A DNA stretch of 59,562 nucleotides from positions 1 through 59,562 of the forward strand of contig JAKAFS010000008.1 in assembly GCA_021817825.1 (NCBI GenBank), in the 5' to 3' direction. The position numbers were made by a program, and so were the translations under genes. Positions 59,211 through 59,562 of this stretch are shown here, piece by piece; the stretch's first letter is position 1, and each line of letters starts with the position of its first letter. The DNA is from Deltaproteobacteria bacterium (GTDB taxonomy: Bacteria; Desulfobacterota; Syntrophia; Syntrophales; UBA5619). Below the pieces are notes generated by a model, which did not search any database, was not told the origin of the DNA, and saw only the letters and a program-made list of their open reading frames with translations.

Positions 59211-59562
59211 TGCGTTTTTCTCCTCATCGGAAGATTGATGGTCAGGATGGCCCCGGCCCTGTCGGTCCTGTTTTGTAAATCAATGTGCCCACCCATGCCT
59301 TCCACCACTTTTCGTGAATAGGCAAGCCCGAGTCCTGTGCCTACGGTCTTGGTCGTGAAGAAGGGGGTAAAAATACGGGCCCGATCGGCATTGGGAATAC
59401 CGGGGCCCGTATCTTCAATGGATATGGCCGTTCTGTGCCGTTTGTTCGCCAGGAAGATCGCAAGCTCGCCGCTTTCGCCCATGGCCTCGATGGCGTTTCT
59501 CACGCCATTTTGGATCGTCCTTTCCAACTTCTCACGATCGGCGGTCACCATGAGCACCGGTT
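59207..59562 (-). CDS. Sensor histidine kinase, C-terminal ATPase part (partial)
   Basis: The visible 116 residues are the HATPase domain: N box NGVRNAIEAMG, G1 EDTGPGIPN, F box FTPFFTTK, G2 GTGLGLAYSRKVVEGMGG. The 5' part, including His box and sensor, lies beyond the window edge. It overlaps the response regulator start by 4 bases and is its partner kinase. Confidence 0.93.
   Translation of the reverse strand, partial: PVLMVTADREKLERTIQNGVRNAIEAMGESGELAIFLANKRHRTAISIEDTGPGIPNADRARIFTPFFTTKTVGTGLGLAYSRKVVEGMGGHIDLQNRTDRAGAILTINLPMRRKTQ

Noticed and set aside
1-59562. tRNA, rRNA, insertion sequences, phage genes, CRISPR
   Set aside because: No cloverleaf, rRNA-like sequence, transposase, integrase or regularly spaced repeats were found by eye; a covariance-model scan would be decisive for small RNAs.

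Overview
The window reads as chromosomal DNA of a GC-rich, anaerobic, Gram-negative bacterium. The best guess is a Syntrophales-type member of the Deltaproteobacteria (Desulfobacterota). This is inferred from gene content: a Tat-exported [NiFe] hydrogenase with a full hyp set, a sigma-54 response regulator, NifX-like/DUF134 proteins, several c-di-GMP and two-component proteins, and outer-membrane and lipoprotein genes. No rRNA, tRNA, CRISPR array, insertion sequence or phage gene was seen. Most genes have a clear Shine-Dalgarno sequence, and I used these to correct many starts.

Layout. (1) 1-13.5 kb: signalling and housekeeping genes. These are an NCS2 permease with an extra C-terminal domain, a hybrid histidine kinase, an HD-GYP protein that has lost its HD pair, a metallo-beta-lactamase-fold hydrolase, a HAD phosphatase, a GGDEF/MinD-like pair, and a NarL-type two-component system. 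(2) 13.7-21.7 kb: nitroreductase, EipA/DUF1134-like protein, histone-H1-like Ala/Lys-rich protein, double-hotdog thioesterase-like protein, an internally duplicated outer-membrane protein, an orphan ABC ATPase, a MORN-repeat protein and a tandem UspA protein. (3) 21.8-27.8 kb: hypA-C-D-B-F-E on the plus strand behind a near-consensus sigma-70 promoter. (4) 28.8-34.8 kb, minus strand: hydrogenase small subunit, large subunit, maturation protease, then an 888-residue protein with one CxxCH haem site and eight Ig-like repeats, closed by a 17-bp terminator hairpin. The hyp genes mature this enzyme.

(5) 35-40.2 kb, minus strand: a tightly overlapping three-gene operon behind a near-consensus promoter. 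It encodes an ATP-grasp D-Ala-D-Ala-ligase-like enzyme, a Cache-HAMP-SpoIIE phosphatase and an MFS transporter with its own N-terminal sensor-like domain. This is the strongest candidate here for an undescribed system. (6) 40.4-42.5 kb: cytidylate-kinase-like protein and an MFS transporter, plus strand. (7) 42.5-53.3 kb, nearly all minus strand: a metal and thiol-redox island. It holds a DUF134/NifX-like/methyltransferase/nitroreductase operon with a consensus promoter containing a palindrome, a DsbA-like/VKOR pair, and an eight-gene arsR-led operon (permease, CxxC protein, Acr3, radical SAM/SPASM protein, broken thioredoxin, CcdA, cation diffusion facilitator). A SurA-like/thioredoxin fusion lies beyond.

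(8) 53.5-59.6 kb: a PLD-type cardiolipin-synthase-like lipoprotein, then a three-gene envelope/redox operon behind a textbook sigma-54 promoter (TGGCAC-N5-TTGCT). It sits directly downstream of a sigma-54 response regulator and its kinase, which runs off the window. All functions are read from sequence motifs by eye; no database search was possible.
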